Source: Vibrio alfacsensis (GTDB lineage: Bacteria; Pseudomonadota; Gammaproteobacteria; Enterobacterales; Vibrionaceae). Taken from it: a stretch of 64,000 nucleotides of DNA. Below are positions 19,399 through 28,074 of this stretch, piece after piece. Made by a program: the position numbers and the translations under genes. Numbering within the stretch: position 1 is the first letter of the stretch; each line of letters begins with the position of its first letter. The stretch covers positions 62,001-126,000 of the forward strand of contig NZ_CP032094.1 in the NCBI RefSeq assembly GCF_003544875.1. Direction: 5' to 3'. The notes beneath the pieces were generated by a model that saw only the letters and a program-made list of their open reading frames with translations, made no database searches and had not been told where the DNA came from.

Positions 19399-20163
19399 AT
19401 GAACATGTTCGATCTAAGTGGCAAAGTTGCTATCGTTACAGGGTGTGATACAGGTCTTGGTCAAGGTATGGCGGTAGGTCTTGCAAAAGCAGGAGCTGAC
19501 GTTCTAGGTATTGGTTACGTTGATGCACCTGAGACGAAAGAAATGGTTGAATCTGTAGGTCGTCGCTTTGAATACATCAATGCGAACCTGATCGCTAACT
19601 CTAACAAACAAGCGTTGACTGAACTTGTAGATCAAGCTGTTGAGAAGATGGGCCGTGTAGACATTCTTGTAAACAACGCAGGCATCATCCGTCGCGAAGA
19701 CTTACTGGACTTCTCTGAAGAGAACTGGGATGACGTAATCGCAATCAACCAAAAAGCGGTCGTATTCTTGTCTCAAGCGGTTGCGAAACACTTTATCGCA
19801 CAGCAGTCTGGCGGTAAGATCATCAACATCGCTTCTATGTTGTCTTTCCAAGGCGGTATTCGTGTAATCTCTTACACAGCATCTAAGTCTGCGGTAATGG
19901 GCATCACCCGTGCATTAGCAACCGAGCTATCAGGTCACAACATTCAAGTCAACGCGATTGCCCCTGGTTACATGGCAACTAACAACACAGAAGCACTGCG
20001 TGCTGATGAAGAACGCAATAAAGCAATCTTAGACCGTATTCCAGCAGGCCGTTGGGGTCGACCAGAAGATATGCAAGGTCCTATCACTTTCCTAGCCTCT
20101 GAAGCGTCTAACTACGTAACGGGTTACACGCTAGCCGTTGATGGCGGTTGGTTAGCTCGTTAA
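19399..20163 (+). CDS. kduD: 2-dehydro-3-deoxy-D-gluconate 5-dehydrogenase KduD
   Basis: A 254-residue short-chain dehydrogenase that reduces the KduI product to 2-keto-3-deoxygluconate. The cofactor loop is TGCDTGLGQG (residues 15-23), NNAG at 92-95, and the catalytic set is S146, Y159 and K163 (YTASKS). WLAR is the usual KduD C-terminus. Downstream KdgK and Eda are not in the window and presumably lie elsewhere. Only 11 bases separate it from the GH105 gene. Confidence 0.95.
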   Translation: MNMFDLSGKVAIVTGCDTGLGQGMAVGLAKAGADVLGIGYVDAPETKEMVESVGRRFEYINANLIANSNKQALTELVDQAVEKMGRVDILVNNAGIIRREDLLDFSEENWDDVIAINQKAVVFLSQAVAKHFIAQQSGGKIINIASMLSFQGGIRVISYTASKSAVMGITRALATELSGHNIQVNAIAPGYMATNNTEALRADEERNKAILDRIPAGRWGRPEDMQGPITFLASEASNYVTGYTLAVDGGWLAR

Positions 20164-20174
20164 TAAGGTAACTT

Positions 20175-21251
20175 ATGTTTACGAAAGAACATGTACTAAC
20201 TCAAATGAAACGAGTGTACCAGTATCAACGTGACAATCAGACTCGCTCTGTTATTCGTCGCAGCGGTGCCACTCGATTCATTAAAGATACTGACTGGGAA
20301 CGTGGTGTATTTTGGTCATGTGTTTCTGCGGCTTGGTTAGCAACGGATGACAGTGAATATCTAGATGGTGTAATGAATTATGCACTACACACGGGTTTCC
20401 GCACGGGGTCATTCCCTCGTTTCGCAGACGATCATGTTTGTGCTAATGCTTATCTAGACGTTTATCCAGTTGTAAACATTCCAGAAGCATTAGAAGCAAC
20501 AATCAAAGCATTTGATATCATGGTCAATGAACCAAAAGAAGGCCACAAAGATTGGTGGTGGGTAGACTCTCTATTCATGGCTCCGTCTGCGTTTGCTTCT
20601 TTGTCGAAAGTTACCGGTGATAACAAGTACGTTGATTACATGAACACGGCTTTCTGGGATTCAGTTAACCACTTATTCGACTCAGAAACTGGATTGTACT
20701 ACCGTGACTATCGATACATGCCTACAGAATTAGGTCAAAAGTATCGTGATGAGTTTGGTGAAGGTGGTGCTGAATTCCGTGAAGCGAATGGCGAGAAAGT
20801 TTTCTGGTCACGTGGCCTTGGTTGGATGCTCGCTGCGGTTCCACGCATCATCGAGCGTATGCCAGAAGATTTCAAAGAACGTGATCCTTACATTGGTATA
20901 TTCGTTAACCTTGCTAAAGAAATTGTTAAATATCAGCATGAGGATGGTTTCTGGCGTGCAAGCCTTCTAGATCCTGAATCGTTCCCTGCTCCTGAATCCA
21001 GTGCAACATCTTTGTTTGTTTATGGTTTGGCATGGGGTATCAATAACGGTCACCTAGATGAAGAAACATACCTTCCAATTGTCTTGAAAGCGTGGGAAGC
21101 GTTAGAAACGTCTATCCATGATAATGGCATGATTGGTTGGGTGCAGTTACCAGCATTCAACCCTCGTGATGTTAAGTTCGAACACAACATCGACTACGGT
21201 GCAGGTGCTTATATCCTAGCTGCGATTGAATGTTCTAAGTTAGCTCGATAG
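20175..21251 (+). CDS. GH105 unsaturated glucuronyl hydrolase
   Basis: A 358-residue cytoplasmic (no signal peptide) alpha6/alpha6-barrel enzyme that hydrates and releases the 4,5-unsaturated uronic acid from lyase products. Family marks: RFADDHVCANAYLD (D85/D86), WWWVDSLFMAPSAFA (D131), KVFWSRGLGWMLAAVPRI and DGFWRASLLD. These resemble GH105 (YteR/YesR) more than GH88, the family usually linked to glycosaminoglycans. Last gene of the PTS operon and followed by a strong terminator. The inferred substrate is the unsaturated chondroitin disaccharide brought in by the PTS, perhaps phosphorylated on GalNAc. Confidence 0.85.
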   Translation: MFTKEHVLTQMKRVYQYQRDNQTRSVIRRSGATRFIKDTDWERGVFWSCVSAAWLATDDSEYLDGVMNYALHTGFRTGSFPRFADDHVCANAYLDVYPVVNIPEALEATIKAFDIMVNEPKEGHKDWWWVDSLFMAPSAFASLSKVTGDNKYVDYMNTAFWDSVNHLFDSETGLYYRDYRYMPTELGQKYRDEFGEGGAEFREANGEKVFWSRGLGWMLAAVPRIIERMPEDFKERDPYIGIFVNLAKEIVKYQHEDGFWRASLLDPESFPAPESSATSLFVYGLAWGINNGHLDEETYLPIVLKAWEALETSIHDNGMIGWVQLPAFNPRDVKFEHNIDYGAGAYILAAIECSKLAR

Positions 21252-21343
21252 CGAGATCTTTAAACAAAGGTAATGTAATCGTCGAATGTCGTTTGAATGA
21301 ATATTATTGCTTACATTTAAATCGACATTCTTCAGGAATAAAG

Positions 21344-21374
21344 GACCGAACGTGAGAACGTTCGGTCTTTTTTT
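21344..21374 (+). terminator. Terminator of the agaR-PTS-kdu operon
   Basis: GACCGAACGT (21344-21353) pairs exactly with ACGTTCGGTC (21358-21367) around GAGA, followed by seven T. Ends the long operon. Confidence 0.92.
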
Positions 21375-21517
21375 ATTTCGATAAAACGAAACGACTTCGT
21401 TGTTTCAAATAGATAGAATCTCAAAGCTATATAAAATGGTTGAATGCTCTTACTTCAAGCCCTGAAATCTATACGCTAATATCATTCCATCTTTAGTTGT
21501 AGCGGGAGACATGGAAC

Positions 21518-22384
21518 GTGTCTGAAAAAATCTCAACATCAGCATTAGCAAAACAGCGCAAGGTTGAAGCAAAGCAGTTGTTTGCTGATCTCAAACGAGC
21601 GGGTTACATCACTCGCCAAGAGGATAACTGGATTCTCACGGAAGAGGGCATTAAGTTTGGTGGTGAGTATGTTGAGCACCCTAAATTTGGCCCGTTCATC
21701 GTCTGGCCGACCACGTTACACATCGAATTGTCTCTTTCTTCTGGGCAAACATTCAGTGCCACGCAATTGGGCGACAAGCTTAATCTCAATGCGAAGCGGA
21801 TGAACCAATTACTCAGTGAGCTAGGTTGGATCGGTAAATCCGAAGAGGGATGGGTACTCACAGAGGCCGGAATACGCGCAGGAGGCCAACAGCGAGCAGA
21901 TAAAGCCTCTCAGAATACCTTTGTCGTTTGGCATGAGATTGTGCTGCGTAATAAGCGTCTGAAGCAGTCTGTGGTGGAATTCTTAGGGCAAGACGCTGAA
22001 TCCCATTCAACGGATAAATCGTATTCCAGTTTTCGCCAGAAGTTTGAGGCTAAGCATCGAACGTTGGACGGACACTATGTTCGTTCTAAAGGGGAACTGT
22101 TGATCGACAATTGGCTTTATCTTGCGGGCATCGTGCACGCGTATGAGCGTCAGTTGCCGATTGAACAAGATGTCATGAGCGATTTCTACCTGCCAGGAGG
22201 CAAAGTCTATTTACAATTTTGGGGTAGTGACGCTGGCGAGATGTTAGAAGCGGAGCGAGAAAAGATTTGTGCTGTGTATGAGCAGCACAACTTTAACCTC
22301 ATTGAGGTCAAACCCAGCGAGTTAGATAAACTCGATGAGGTATTACCAAAACGTCTACGTCTATTTGGTATTCAAGCTTATTAA
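21518..22384 (+). CDS. PD-(D/E)XK-like protein with duplicated N-terminal module
   Basis: A 288-residue protein of unproven function. The GTG start at 21518 follows GGGAGA. Residues 8-63 and 78-138 are two copies of a module with a W-x-LTE-x-GI-x-x-GG core ending in a V-W pair, resembling winged-helix repeats. Residues 188-282 look like a restriction-endonuclease fold: SKGELLIDNWL (E193), YERQLPI, SDFYLP (D222), then KVYLQFWG. Related proteins usually have Glu where Q233 stands, so nuclease activity may be lost. Similar Vibrio proteins are sometimes labelled glycerol kinase, which the sequence does not support. Monocistronic between two terminators. Confidence 0.7.
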   Translation: MSEKISTSALAKQRKVEAKQLFADLKRAGYITRQEDNWILTEEGIKFGGEYVEHPKFGPFIVWPTTLHIELSLSSGQTFSATQLGDKLNLNAKRMNQLLSELGWIGKSEEGWVLTEAGIRAGGQQRADKASQNTFVVWHEIVLRNKRLKQSVVEFLGQDAESHSTDKSYSSFRQKFEAKHRTLDGHYVRSKGELLIDNWLYLAGIVHAYERQLPIEQDVMSDFYLPGGKVYLQFWGSDAGEMLEAEREKICAVYEQHNFNLIEVKPSELDKLDEVLPKRLRLFGIQAY

Positions 22385-22436
22385 ACGTCTCGTTAGCGGT
22401 TCTTTGAATTCCTAAACCTTCCAGTCTCTAAAAACG

Positions 22437-22464
22437 AAAAAACCCGTGATGACTCACGGGTTTT
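22437..22464. terminator. Bidirectional terminator between the PD-(D/E)XK gene and nagB
   Basis: AAAACCCGTGA pairs with TCACGGGTTTT around TGAC, with A runs on the left and T on the right. It serves both convergent genes. Confidence 0.85.
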
Positions 22465-22502
22465 GTGTATTCAGCGTTTATCTTTGGTTAGTACCCGAGG
22501 GA

Positions 22503-23303
22503 TTAGAAACCTTTGATGTTTTCTGCTTCTAGCTCAGAGAAGTACTTAACCGTCTTCACTTTAAGCTCTTGTTGTGACGGCTCATCACAAACGATCACTG
22601 CTTTAGGGTGTAGTTGAAGTGCAGAAACCGTCCATAGGTGGTTTACGCTGCCCTCTACTGCAGCTTGTAGAGCAAGCGCTTTGTTGTGACCTGTTACTAG
22701 GATCATCACTTCTTCAGCGTCTAGTAGCGTGCCAACACCGATAGTTAGTGCGTATTTAGGAACTTGGTTGATGTCGCCATCGAAGAAACGAGAGTTCGCG
22801 ATACGAGTGTCTTCAGTCAGTGTCTTGATGCGAGTGCGAGAAGACAGAGAAGATGCAGGTTCGTTGAATGCGATGTGACCGTCGTTGCCTACGCCGCCCA
22901 TGAATAGGTTGATCTTGCCGTAAGACTTGATTTTGTCTTCGTAGCGTTGACATTCTGCTTCGTGATCTTCCGCGTTACCGTTAAGAAGGTTGATGTTCTC
23001 TTCTTTGATGTTCACGTGGTTGAAGAAGTTGCTGTACATGAATGAGCGGTATGATTCAGGGTGATCCGCAGGAATGCCGATGTACTCATCCATGTTGAAT
23101 GTCACAACGTGTTCGAAACTCACTTCACCCGCTTGGTAAAGTTCGATTAATGCTTTGTAAGTTGCTAGAGGAGTGCCACCAGTTGGTAGACCCAGAACGA
23201 AAGGACGCTCAGCTGTTGGTTGGAAGTCGTTGATGCGCTTAGCGATATGTGCTGCTGCCCACTTGCCTACTTGTGCTGCCTGAGCTAACGGGATAAGTCT
23301 CAT
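22503..23303 (-). CDS. nagB: Glucosamine-6-phosphate deaminase
   Basis: A 266-residue NagB, the standard length, converting GlcN-6-P to fructose-6-P and ammonia. Catalytic D72 (FNMDEYIG), D141, H143 and E148 ([13 protein letters not shown]) sit at the same numbers as in E. coli Nag[13 protein letters not shown] is the phosphate-binding segment. Alone on its transcript. It serves chitin, GlcNAc or hyaluronan-derived sugar and is not part of the GalNAc operon, though it lies only 1.3 kb from it. Confidence 0.96.
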   Translation of the reverse strand: MRLIPLAQAAQVGKWAAAHIAKRINDFQPTAERPFVLGLPTGGTPLATYKALIELYQAGEVSFEHVVTFNMDEYIGIPADHPESYRSFMYSNFFNHVNIKEENINLLNGNAEDHEAECQRYEDKIKSYGKINLFMGGVGNDGHIAFNEPASSLSSRTRIKTLTEDTRIANSRFFDGDINQVPKYALTIGVGTLLDAEEVMILVTGHNKALALQAAVEGSVNHLWTVSALQLHPKAVIVCDEPSQQELKVKTVKYFSELEAENIKGF

Positions 23304-23664
23304 TTTGTGCCCCTAGTTATTGGAATTTAGAATGTGTTGAAACATTAATTCGCATTATAAAATAAGTATTATTGAACCGCCATTGTTTTAGGTCAAAAAT
23401 TGTGTTTTCTTTAACCGATGTCGTTTTGTGACCATTTGTGACGTTTGCTTCAAACTTTTGTTATCTCGTTCATTCAAAGCATCATCTTATATTGACAATA
23501 AAATTTACCACTGAAATTAAGTTTTAAAATGACAATAGACCTTAAGATTGAAAGGAGAGGACTACGTCGAGATGTCTCACTCCTGAACAAATCTAAGCGT
23601 GAATGTGGCATGGATGGACTCCATTAACCATACTTACCGTATGTGTACTATGGAGGGACTTGCG
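23304..23664. other. nagB upstream region, divergent
   Basis: A 361-bp AT-rich spacer between nagB and the small gene that follows. It contains TTCGCATTATAAAATAAG near 23350, which has a NagC-like half, and TTGTGACCATTTGTGACG near 23424, which resembles weak CRP halves. Neither is convincing enough to call. No gene was seen. Confidence 0.3.
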
Positions 23665-23916
23665 ATGAAAAATGAACTGGATCCGAGCAAAGTACTGCAA
23701 GCGTACGAATGCGTCATGAACAATGGCACACCAACCGAATTTGGTAAGATCTTTGAGGGGGTAGAAGCATTTTCTGATTATGATGGTTATAACGTGTTTC
23801 TGCGAGGAAACGGCGTCGAGTTGAAAGTGGGTTTCCACAATACGTATCACTTGGAATACGATCAAGAGCACTTAAAAGAGAGCTTTTTGAAGAAAGTTGC
23901 GATGCTGGCTAAATAG
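23665..23916 (+). CDS. Small DUF3081-like protein
   Basis: An 83-residue acidic, probably cytosolic protein. ATG at 23665 is chosen over an in-frame GTG at 23599 because GGAGG (23652-23656) lies 8 bases upstream. Blocks: MKNELDPSKVLQAYECVMNNG, EGVEAFSDYDGYNVFLRG and FHNTYHLEYDQEH. From memory this resembles DUF3081, a small family confined to gammaproteobacteria; unverified. No domain of known function, and no clear partner. Confidence 0.7.
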   Translation: MKNELDPSKVLQAYECVMNNGTPTEFGKIFEGVEAFSDYDGYNVFLRGNGVELKVGFHNTYHLEYDQEHLKESFLKKVAMLAK

Positions 23917-24031
23917 AGCATGTTAAACGTAGGGCATGTTAAAACGTGCTTTACTTGCTTTTCTCACTCGTGCTCTAAGTGAAGAGTGCGTGAGTCCACA
24001 AGTGCTTTTGGCGAGTTTGAGTATCAACTAA

Positions 24032-24061
24032 AAAGCCCTTCGGGTAGGTCCAGAGGGCTTT
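24032..24061 (-). terminator. Terminator downstream of maoP
   Basis: AAAGCCCT (24032-24039) pairs with AGGGCTTT (24054-24061). Read on the minus strand it continues CTTTTTAG. It may also serve the small plus-strand gene ending at 23916. Confidence 0.6.
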
Positions 24062-24139
24062 GGAAAAGAAAGGTTGTTCGAGTCACTCTTCAAGAGCGAA
24101 TCTTTGTTTGTACAAGCGTAAACGCTCAGACATTATTTA

Positions 24140-24493
24140 TTAATCGTCTTCAACCAAGGTCTCTTCTGCATAGTCATCCGACGCTTCAGGTTTGTTGCGA
24201 CCGTTTAGCGTATGGAAGCGTTTGCGACCTCGAGCCAGTTGAGTGTATTTCAACCATGTGCGCTCAATTTTTGTTTTTGCTTTGCCTGGGTTTTCTAGAA
24301 CTTTTACGAAGTGTTTTTCTTCGCTGTTCTCAGGAGTCAACTCGCCTGTTTCTAGGCCGAGCATAGTATCCCCATAAATTGTTAGGATTTCCTCTTCTGA
24401 AAGAGTAAAATCGCCAGACTTTGCAAAGCCGCGTGGGAATTTTACGTTGTCGTAAAAACGTTTTTTGCCATGACGAAATTCAGTGTCAGACAT
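24140..24493 (-). CDS. maoP: MaoP/YifE family protein (DUF413)
   Basis: A 117-residue protein of the YifE/MaoP family, in E. coli needed with the maoS site to organise the Ori macrodomain. ATG at 24493 gives the family start MSDTEFRHGKKRFYDNVKFP; a longer frame to 24589 is not needed. Further family blocks are FPRGFAKSGDFTLSEEE and ERTWLKYTQLARGRKRFHTLNGR. It is divergent from an HdfR-like LysR gene, exactly the E. coli yifE-hdfR arrangement, which supports both calls. The acidic C-tail (ASDDYAEETLVEDD) is lineage-specific. Confidence 0.9.
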   Translation of the reverse strand: MSDTEFRHGKKRFYDNVKFPRGFAKSGDFTLSEEEILTIYGDTMLGLETGELTPENSEEKHFVKVLENPGKAKTKIERTWLKYTQLARGRKRFHTLNGRNKPEASDDYAEETLVEDD

Positions 24494-24638
24494 ATCAACA
24501 GCCTCTGTAACCGTTATTGATGAATGTGGTGAATTACGGCAGAAATTAGGCTCAAAGTTATCAAAGAAAAACAAAACTTTTGTCGTCAAAATTTTAATTA
24601 GTTGTTAATCTGGTTTTATATTAACCAGGAGATGGTTT

Positions 24639-25532
24639 ATGGATGTAAAGGTCTTTCGAACATTTTTAGAGCTGGCAAAGGTTCGGCACTTCGGACGAGC
24701 TGCAGAGAACTTGTATATTACGCAAGCTGCGGTGAGTGCTCGTATCAAACAGTTAGAAAGTTATTTCGATACGCAGTTGTTTATTCGTGATCGGAATAAC
24801 ATAAAATTGACTTCTGCTGGTGAGCGTCTCATCGGTTATGCAGAGGTAATGGTAACAACTTTGCAACAAGCAAAGCTCGAATTGTCACTTGAAGATGGTA
24901 AGGCTTTGCAGCTTACTATGGGTGGTACACCAAATATTTGGGATGCGTATTTGCAAAATTGCCTGAGCGTGGTCACGGATTCATTTGGCGGTTATGGCTT
25001 TATGGCGGAAGTCATGGGTCGTGAAATGCTCAGCCGTAGCCTTTTAGAGCGTACTTTAGATATGGCGTTTGCTTTCGATCAGATTAAAGCAGATGAGCTA
25101 AATTGTAAGAAAGTTGCCGATGTGGTCTTGGTATTAGTATCTACCGAGCCTGATTCTCTAGATACGGTGTTTGATAAAAAATACGTATACGTGGACTGGG
25201 GGACGCGCTTTGCATCAGAGCACGCAGAACGTCATCCAAAAATTCCAGCACCATACCTAAGAACATCGACTGCACGTATCGCGTTAGACTTCGTTTTGGA
25301 AAAAGGTGGCAGTGCTTACTTACCAGCGTCTTTGGTTGAGCCATTTATCGCAAGTGGGCAGCTCTACAAGGTGTCAGGCATCGAAGATTGGTATCGTCCT
25401 ATATATTTGAGCTATCGCAAAGCTAGCACGTCTGTAGAAGCAATTAAGCAGGTAGAAGAAATTGTAAAAGATATCGACCCGCTTACCGCTTACAGCTTGC
25501 AGCAAATTGCCGATATCCCTGCGGATGAGTAG
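24639..25532 (+). CDS. hdfR: LysR-family regulator HdfR
   Basis: A 297-residue LysR-type regulator. The N-terminal helix-turn-helix is FLELAKVRHFGRAAENLYIT followed by QAAVSARIKQLESYFDTQLF. The C-terminal part is the periplasmic-binding-like effector domain. Divergent from maoP with about 145 bp between starts, as in E. coli, where HdfR represses flhDC. The target in this organism is unknown. A strong terminator follows 25 bases downstream. Confidence 0.85.
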   Translation: MDVKVFRTFLELAKVRHFGRAAENLYITQAAVSARIKQLESYFDTQLFIRDRNNIKLTSAGERLIGYAEVMVTTLQQAKLELSLEDGKALQLTMGGTPNIWDAYLQNCLSVVTDSFGGYGFMAEVMGREMLSRSLLERTLDMAFAFDQIKADELNCKKVADVVLVLVSTEPDSLDTVFDKKYVYVDWGTRFASEHAERHPKIPAPYLRTSTARIALDFVLEKGGSAYLPASLVEPFIASGQLYKVSGIEDWYRPIYLSYRKASTSVEAIKQVEEIVKDIDPLTAYSLQQIADIPADE

Positions 25533-25557
25533 AAACTGAATGCAAAGAGTAAAAAAG

Positions 25558-25590
25558 AACCCCTTGGTTTAGTGCCAAGGGGTTTTCTTT
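25558..25590 (+). terminator. Terminator after hdfR
   Basis: AACCCCTTGG (25558-25567) pairs with CCAAGGGGTT (25575-25584) around a 7-base loop, then TTCTTTT. Confidence 0.9.
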
Positions 25591-25629
25591 TAAGGGGTAC
25601 AGCTAAAGTATGAGAGAAACCAAGACCGT

Positions 25630-25833
25630 TTATAAATTCATTAGGCTTTCTAGTGATTCTTCTACGCAGTTGTAGTGGTAGGTTCGAATGTTTTTGCCAT
25701 CGGTTGTGTTGATCTGAATTTCAGAAACTTCCTTATCAGAATCGCGCTCGAGAATTTCTATCGAGTGCTCCACCGATTTGCTGGTAATGACTTTCTGATT
25801 TTTGAGAACGATCACGCAAGTGTGTAAGTCCAT
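25630..25833 (-). CDS. Small hypothetical protein
   Basis: A 67-residue protein starting MDLHTCVIVLKNQKVITSKS. ATG at 25833 is chosen over a longer frame because AAGGA lies 7 bases upstream. Sequence is mixed charged and polar with no membrane segment, and ends NCVEESLESLMNL. No family recognised. Convergent with hdfR. Confidence 0.6.
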   Translation of the reverse strand: MDLHTCVIVLKNQKVITSKSVEHSIEILERDSDKEVSEIQINTTDGKNIRTYHYNCVEESLESLMNL

Positions 25834-26032
25834 GCCAATTCCTTTTAGCCAACGTTGTTGTGTTTTTCCAATATAAAATTGTTTTTCTAAATTTAAACTT
25901 AGCGTACTGAGTGATGAAAGCCAAAATTTCTCAATATTGATTTCCGAAAATGGCCAGCGCACGCAAAGCGGTCATTTTATACTCAAATGACATTCTCATC
26001 GTAAGCTGCCATGTCGAATACTTCAACCGTCA

Positions 26033-26138
26033 ATTGTGATAGTTAAGTCAGTTGTTATAACTAGGACGTTGCGATAGTAGTGAGTTAAGTTGCAATGGTT
26101 GGTTAGGTTGCAATAGTTAAGTAAGTTACAACTGTTAG
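26033..26138. repeat. Degenerate ~18-bp tandem repeats upstream of the Ada-AlkA gene
   Basis: About six imperfect units, each opening GTTGCAAT or a variant and continuing AGTTAAG, start at 26033, 26051, 26068, 26089, 26107 and 26125. Unit length varies from 14 to 21. The last unit runs into the ribosome site of the downstream gene. Origin by slippage or a repeated protein-binding site; not resolved. Confidence 0.6.
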
Positions 26139-26147
26139 GAACATTCG

Positions 26148-27515
26148 ATGCTCATTCATCCTCACACCATGCTGACCTTTGAACAGTGTCAAAAAGCACG
26201 AATAGCTCGTGATAGCCGTTTTGATGGTCGTTTTTATGTTGCGGTAAAAACCACGGGGATCTTTTGTAGACCGATATGCCCGGCGAATATACCCAAGGAA
26301 GAAAATGTCGAGTACTTCACTGATAAAACTCAAGCGCTGAAAGCTGGGTATCGTCCGTGTTTGCGTTGTCGTCCTGACAGTGCTCCAGGCTCTTGGGCGT
26401 GGAAAGGGGTGGAGACGACATTTCTGCGGGCGATCAAGTTGATCGATCAAGGGGCGCTGCATCAGCAGTCTTTGGTGGCATTATCAGAACGATTAGGGAT
26501 AACTGACCGCTATCTACGCATGCTGTTTGAAAAATACTTGGGGATGGCACCTAAACAATACGCACAGTACCAACAATTAATGTTTGCTAAGCAATTGTTG
26601 CATTCGAGCACTATGTCGGTGACGGAAGTAGGTTTTGCTGCTGGATTCAATAGTACGCGCCGTTTTAATGATGCATTTCAGAAAATCCTTAAGTTGACGC
26701 CATCACAAGTGCGCAGAAAAGAGTTTGATGGTCTAGGAAGGAATCGTATTGCGTTGCCATATCGAGGCGAATTGAACTGGCAGCATATGCTCAGCTTTTA
26801 TCAACAGAGAGCCATCGAAGGAATGGAGAGGATTACCGAAAGTGCCTATCAACGTTATGTTTTGATTGACGGTTGTAAAGCGCATTTCGAGGTCACACAG
26901 AAAGATGGTTATTTGGAGATGGGATTTGAGATTGATGACGTAGCCAAGCTACAGAATTTGGTTTCGGGCGTGCGCCGAATGTTTGATCTTGATGCGGACA
27001 TTTCCAGTATCGAACAGCACCTTGAGTATATTGCACCAGGCTTGGTAACAACGCGAGGAATACGCATTCCCGGAGTGTGGAACCCGTGGGAAGCCGGAGT
27101 TAGGGCGATACTCGGTCAGCAAGTTTCTGTTAAAGCAGCAATCGGACAACTTAATTTATTGGCAGAAACGCTGAGCCACGATCAACCAGTGCGTCATTTC
27201 CCTACACCAGAGGCAATTGCTAATGCGGATGTTAGTTTTTTGCGTATGCCGCAAAGTCGCAAAGAGACCCTTGTTCGTTTTGCGCAATTCATGTTGCAAG
27301 AACCAGAAAGCGATCCGCAAAAATGGCTTGCTCTAAAAGGAATTGGCCCATGGACGGTGAGCTACGCACAGCTGCGAGGCCAATCTCAACCAGACTGTTT
27401 TTTAGATAGAGATCTCGTCGTTAAGAAAGCGATGCAAAACTATCCGTCATTGAATGCGGATACCGCGTCACCTTGGGGCAGTTACGCGACTTTTCACCTA
27501 TGGAATCAATCATGA
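26148..27515 (+). CDS. Ada-type regulator fused to AlkA DNA-3-methyladenine glycosylase
   Basis: A 455-residue DNA alkylation repair fusion. Residues 8-78 are the Ada methyl-phosphotriester domain with its four zinc cysteines C40, C44, C71 and C74, where C40 should be the methyl acceptor. Residues about 85-190 are an AraC-type helix-turn-helix (TEVGFAAGFNSTRRFNDAFQ). From about 200 on is an AlkA-like HhH-GPD glycosylase with VRAILGQQVSVKAA, LKGIGPWTVSYAQLR and a catalytic Asp near residue 422 (FLDRDLVVKK). The start is supported by AGGAAC 8 bases upstream. Its stop overlaps the ATG of ogt (ATGA), so both are made together. Probably methylation-inducible and self-activating. Confidence 0.92.
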   Translation: MLIHPHTMLTFEQCQKARIARDSRFDGRFYVAVKTTGIFCRPICPANIPKEENVEYFTDKTQALKAGYRPCLRCRPDSAPGSWAWKGVETTFLRAIKLIDQGALHQQSLVALSERLGITDRYLRMLFEKYLGMAPKQYAQYQQLMFAKQLLHSSTMSVTEVGFAAGFNSTRRFNDAFQKILKLTPSQVRRKEFDGLGRNRIALPYRGELNWQHMLSFYQQRAIEGMERITESAYQRYVLIDGCKAHFEVTQKDGYLEMGFEIDDVAKLQNLVSGVRRMFDLDADISSIEQHLEYIAPGLVTTRGIRIPGVWNPWEAGVRAILGQQVSVKAAIGQLNLLAETLSHDQPVRHFPTPEAIANADVSFLRMPQSRKETLVRFAQFMLQEPESDPQKWLALKGIGPWTVSYAQLRGQSQPDCFLDRDLVVKKAMQNYPSLNADTASPWGSYATFHLWNQS

Positions 27516-27994
27516 AATCACGTTATACGTTAATGCAAAGTCCGTTAGGCGCTGTGACCATTCAAGCTAATGAGCAAGGGCTGCTAGGAGTTTGGTTTGA
27601 AACTTGTACCACCAAACCAGAGGATTTGGGAGAGCGCGATGATAAGCATGTCGTGCTTCGCCAAACGGTGACCCAATTGAAAGAGTATTTTGTTGGGCTG
27701 CGTAACGAATTTGATTTACCGCTTGCGGCGAGGGGCACTGCTTTTCAAACCCAAGTTTGGCATGCGCTGACCACCATTCCTTATGGTGAAACATGGAGCT
27801 ATCAAGAGCTTGCGAATGCCATCGGTAACCCAAAAGCAGTGCGGGCAGTTGGGCTAGCAAACGGTAAGAATCCGATATCAATTGTGGTGCCTTGCCATCG
27901 TGTAATTGGCAAAAGCGGCAAATTGACCGGATATGCGGGTGGCGTGGAGCGCAAGCTGCGTCTACTCGCTTTGGAGCAAGGCAAGCCCTTGTAA
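27512..27994 (+). CDS. ogt: Methylated-DNA-protein-cysteine methyltransferase
   Basis: A 160-residue suicide repair enzyme taking methyl groups from O6-methylguanine onto C128 in the PCHR active site (IVVPCHRVIGKSGKLTGYAGG region). The Arg-finger helix ANAIGNPKAVRAVG is present. ATG at 27512 overlaps the previous stop by four bases and MKSRYTLMQSPLG is a typical Ogt start; a longer frame from 27473 is not needed. Forms a repair operon with the Ada-AlkA fusion. Confidence 0.95.
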   Translation: MKSRYTLMQSPLGAVTIQANEQGLLGVWFETCTTKPEDLGERDDKHVVLRQTVTQLKEYFVGLRNEFDLPLAARGTAFQTQVWHALTTIPYGETWSYQELANAIGNPKAVRAVGLANGKNPISIVVPCHRVIGKSGKLTGYAGGVERKLRLLALEQGKPL

Positions 27995-28074
27995 GTTGAG
28001 GCCACTCCCAGAATCCGGTAAGAGTTGCCTTATTTTCTTAGATTTTATGTAGGGTATAACAGCGATTCAGAGTA

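Noticed and set aside
20175..21251. GH88 assignment
   Set aside because: The active-site blocks fit GH105 better by eye.
23350..23440. NagC and CRP sites before nagB
   Set aside because: Only half-site resemblance; not enough to annotate.
23599..23664. N-terminal extension of the small DUF3081-like protein from a GTG
   Set aside because: No ribosome site there, whereas the internal ATG has a strong one.
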